Source: Robiginitomaculum sp.
GTDB taxonomy: Bacteria; Pseudomonadota; Alphaproteobacteria; Caulobacterales; Maricaulaceae
DNA length: 64,000 bases
Assembly (NCBI GenBank): GCA_021776525.1
Contig: JAJFFT010000004.1
Location: forward strand, 186,001 to 250,000
Reading direction: 5' to 3'
In this document: positions 63,112-64,000 of the stretch, in pieces
How positions within the stretch are numbered: position 1 is the first letter of the stretch
Layout of the letters: every line of letters starts with the position of its first letter
Position numbers and translations under genes: made by a program
Notes under the pieces: model-generated
What the model was told of the DNA's origin: nothing
The model's database searches: none
Seen by the model: the letters and a program-made list of their open reading frames with translations, nothing else

Positions 63112-64000
63112 CTATCTCCTTTGCAACTCTGGGGTCATCAGCATCAGGGCATAACCCTGTGCCTTGGTGAATGCCCCGGCCAGAATGTCGAATGAATTGG
63201 TGCTGAGTATCGGCCCCAATATGTCGGTGGCGTAATCAGGGGGCAGGGGGGCATTTTCAATGTTCTGGCCGATCTGGACGGCTAGGTTCAATCGCGCCGC
63301 TATGACGCTGGAGCTGGCCCAGCTGGCTTCGTCGTCCGGCCAACCGGCCGGTGATCCCGCCGAAAACGGGATTTGTGCCATAACTTCGAAAAGATAAAAA
63401 TAAACCTCTGGGGTCAGGGTCGCGAAGTTAAAAGCCCGATACGCGGCGATCAGAAACTCTTCGGAATTTCTGAGCTTCAAAAACTGATTGTCCCACATTT
63501 CGGGAGCCGCAACCAAAGCCAGACTGACCTGTAGTAAATCACCGTCCGTGTCGGTAAAAACCTGAGAGAGGCGGTCGATCAGGCTTTGCGGTGGGGTGTC
63601 AGAATGAAAATGTGCCGCCAGCTTGCGGGCAATGTGGTTGGCGGTCGAGGGGTGGCGGGCAAAGTCCTGTAAGGCGGTCAACGCCTGGGTTATGCCAGTG
63701 TCTGGATAGCTTTTGCCCATAATGGTGCGTGTGCCCGGCTCGTGGAACAGCGGGTCGAACACAAATTGGCCAAGCTGGTCTTGATTGACGTTCGGGTTGC
63801 CAATCGTCCACCCGGTGATGGCTTTGGCGTATTCGATAATATCGTCCTGACTATAGCCGCCGCCAACGCCCAGCGTGTGCAGTTCCAGTGTTTCGCGGGC
63901 CAGATTTTCATTCAGGCCCAGCCCGAATTGCAAACCAGCCCAGGAATTTGGTCCAAACGATGTCCAATTATCCAGATACAACAACATGCCCTGATGGCTC
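63112..64000 (-). CDS. DUF1800 family protein, 5' end beyond window
   Basis: The C-terminal 296 codons of a DUF1800 protein; the frame stays open to the window edge and the upstream residues continue as SHQGMLLYLDN, matching the family's HPAMLLYLDN motif. Other family features are NENLARETLELHTLGVGGGY, DIIEYAKAITGWTI, and HARKL-like HIARKLAAHFHSD. These proteins are exported, of unknown function, and co-occur with DUF1501 proteins as here. The track's Met at 63987 is internal. Confidence 0.92.
   Translation of the reverse strand, partial: SHQGMLLYLDNWTSFGPNSWAGLQFGLGLNENLARETLELHTLGVGGGYSQDDIIEYAKAITGWTIGNPNVNQDQLGQFVFDPLFHEPGTRTIMGKSYPDTGITQALTALQDFARHPSTANHIARKLAAHFHSDTPPQSLIDRLSQVFTDTDGDLLQVSLALVAAPEMWDNQFLKLRNSEEFLIAAYRAFNFATLTPEVYFYLFEVMAQIPFSAGSPAGWPDDEASWASSSVIAARLNLAVQIGQNIENAPLPPDYATDILGPILSTNSFDILAGAFTKAQGYALMLMTPELQRR

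Noticed and set aside
1-64000. tRNA, rRNA, CRISPR arrays, insertion sequences or prophage
   Set aside because: Intergenic gaps were read for cloverleaf T-arm motifs, regularly spaced repeats, transposase or integrase motifs; none was found. The palindromic repeats have no regular spacing and no cas genes.

Overview
The window is one continuous stretch of an alphaproteobacterial chromosome, most likely from an aquatic Caulobacterales/Maricaulales-type lineage (Hyphomonadaceae or a relative); I cannot fix the genus. The evidence is a circularly permuted two-piece tmRNA gene with a nearby alpha-type SspB adaptor, a TipF-like membrane EAL protein, the YbjN/ProC/UbiK/Lgt/MidA/PgeF/Prs neighbourhood, two large TonB-dependent receptors, and dispersed palindromic repeats of the type common in alphaproteobacteria. 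It is gene-dense with many 1-4 bp stop/start overlaps. I found no prophage, insertion sequence, CRISPR array, rRNA or tRNA.

Layout. 1-5.3 kb: end of ettA, small membrane proteins, a fumarylacetoacetase-family hydrolase, a membrane acyltransferase, and a polyprenyl diphosphate synthase with a coupled exported protein. 5.1-12.5 kb: DUF2007 protein, TrmN6-like methylase, glyQ-cupin-glyS and ppdK. 12.7-19.5 kb: SleB-type wall hydrolase, first TonB-dependent receptor, branched-chain aminotransferase, and a TPR/aspartyl-hydroxylase fusion. 19.6-27.3 kb: two-component system, proC-ybjN, ubiK, then lgt-midA-pgeF and prs. 27.3-36.4 kb: aldose dehydrogenase and DUF4399 lipoprotein, rmuC, def-fmt-truA, a PadR/HAAS pair, small envelope genes and the TipF-like gene. 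36.6-39.0 kb: two-piece tmRNA, sspB, fumC. 39.0-39.6 kb: repeat-rich gap. 39.6-50.9 kb: CE15-like esterase, NTF2-like lipoprotein, rpmI-rplT-pheS-pheT, PLP decarboxylase, His-rich secreted protein, M3 peptidase, YaiI. 51-64 kb: repeats, uvrB, nucleoside hydrolase, lipoprotein adenosine-deaminase homologue, second TonB-dependent receptor, accA, amidohydrolase, and a DUF1501/DUF1800 pair cut by the window end.

How the genes work together. Translation and its quality control dominate: EttA, GlyRS, PheRS, L20/L35, Def/Fmt, TruA, TrmN6, tmRNA and SspB. tmRNA tags stalled products and SspB hands tagged proteins to ClpXP; the two genes are about 130 bp apart. Envelope functions (Lgt, SleB, PgeF, acyltransferase, TonB receptors, several lipoproteins) and salvage or scavenging enzymes (nucleoside hydrolase, deaminase homologue, M3 peptidase, amidohydrolase, CE15-like esterase) suggest a heterotroph using dissolved organic matter.

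Most noteworthy: a palindromic repeat inserted in frame inside glyS, with a second copy between fumC and the esterase gene; an AT-rich mosaic block in the same glyS; the tmRNA gene, absent from the ORF track; a deaminase homologue in which the usual HAGE motif is HHDVD; a catalytically degenerate TipF-like EAL protein; and several candidate operators (PadR, TonB receptor, LexA-like box at uvrB). I did not find a wholly new multi-gene system that I could defend.
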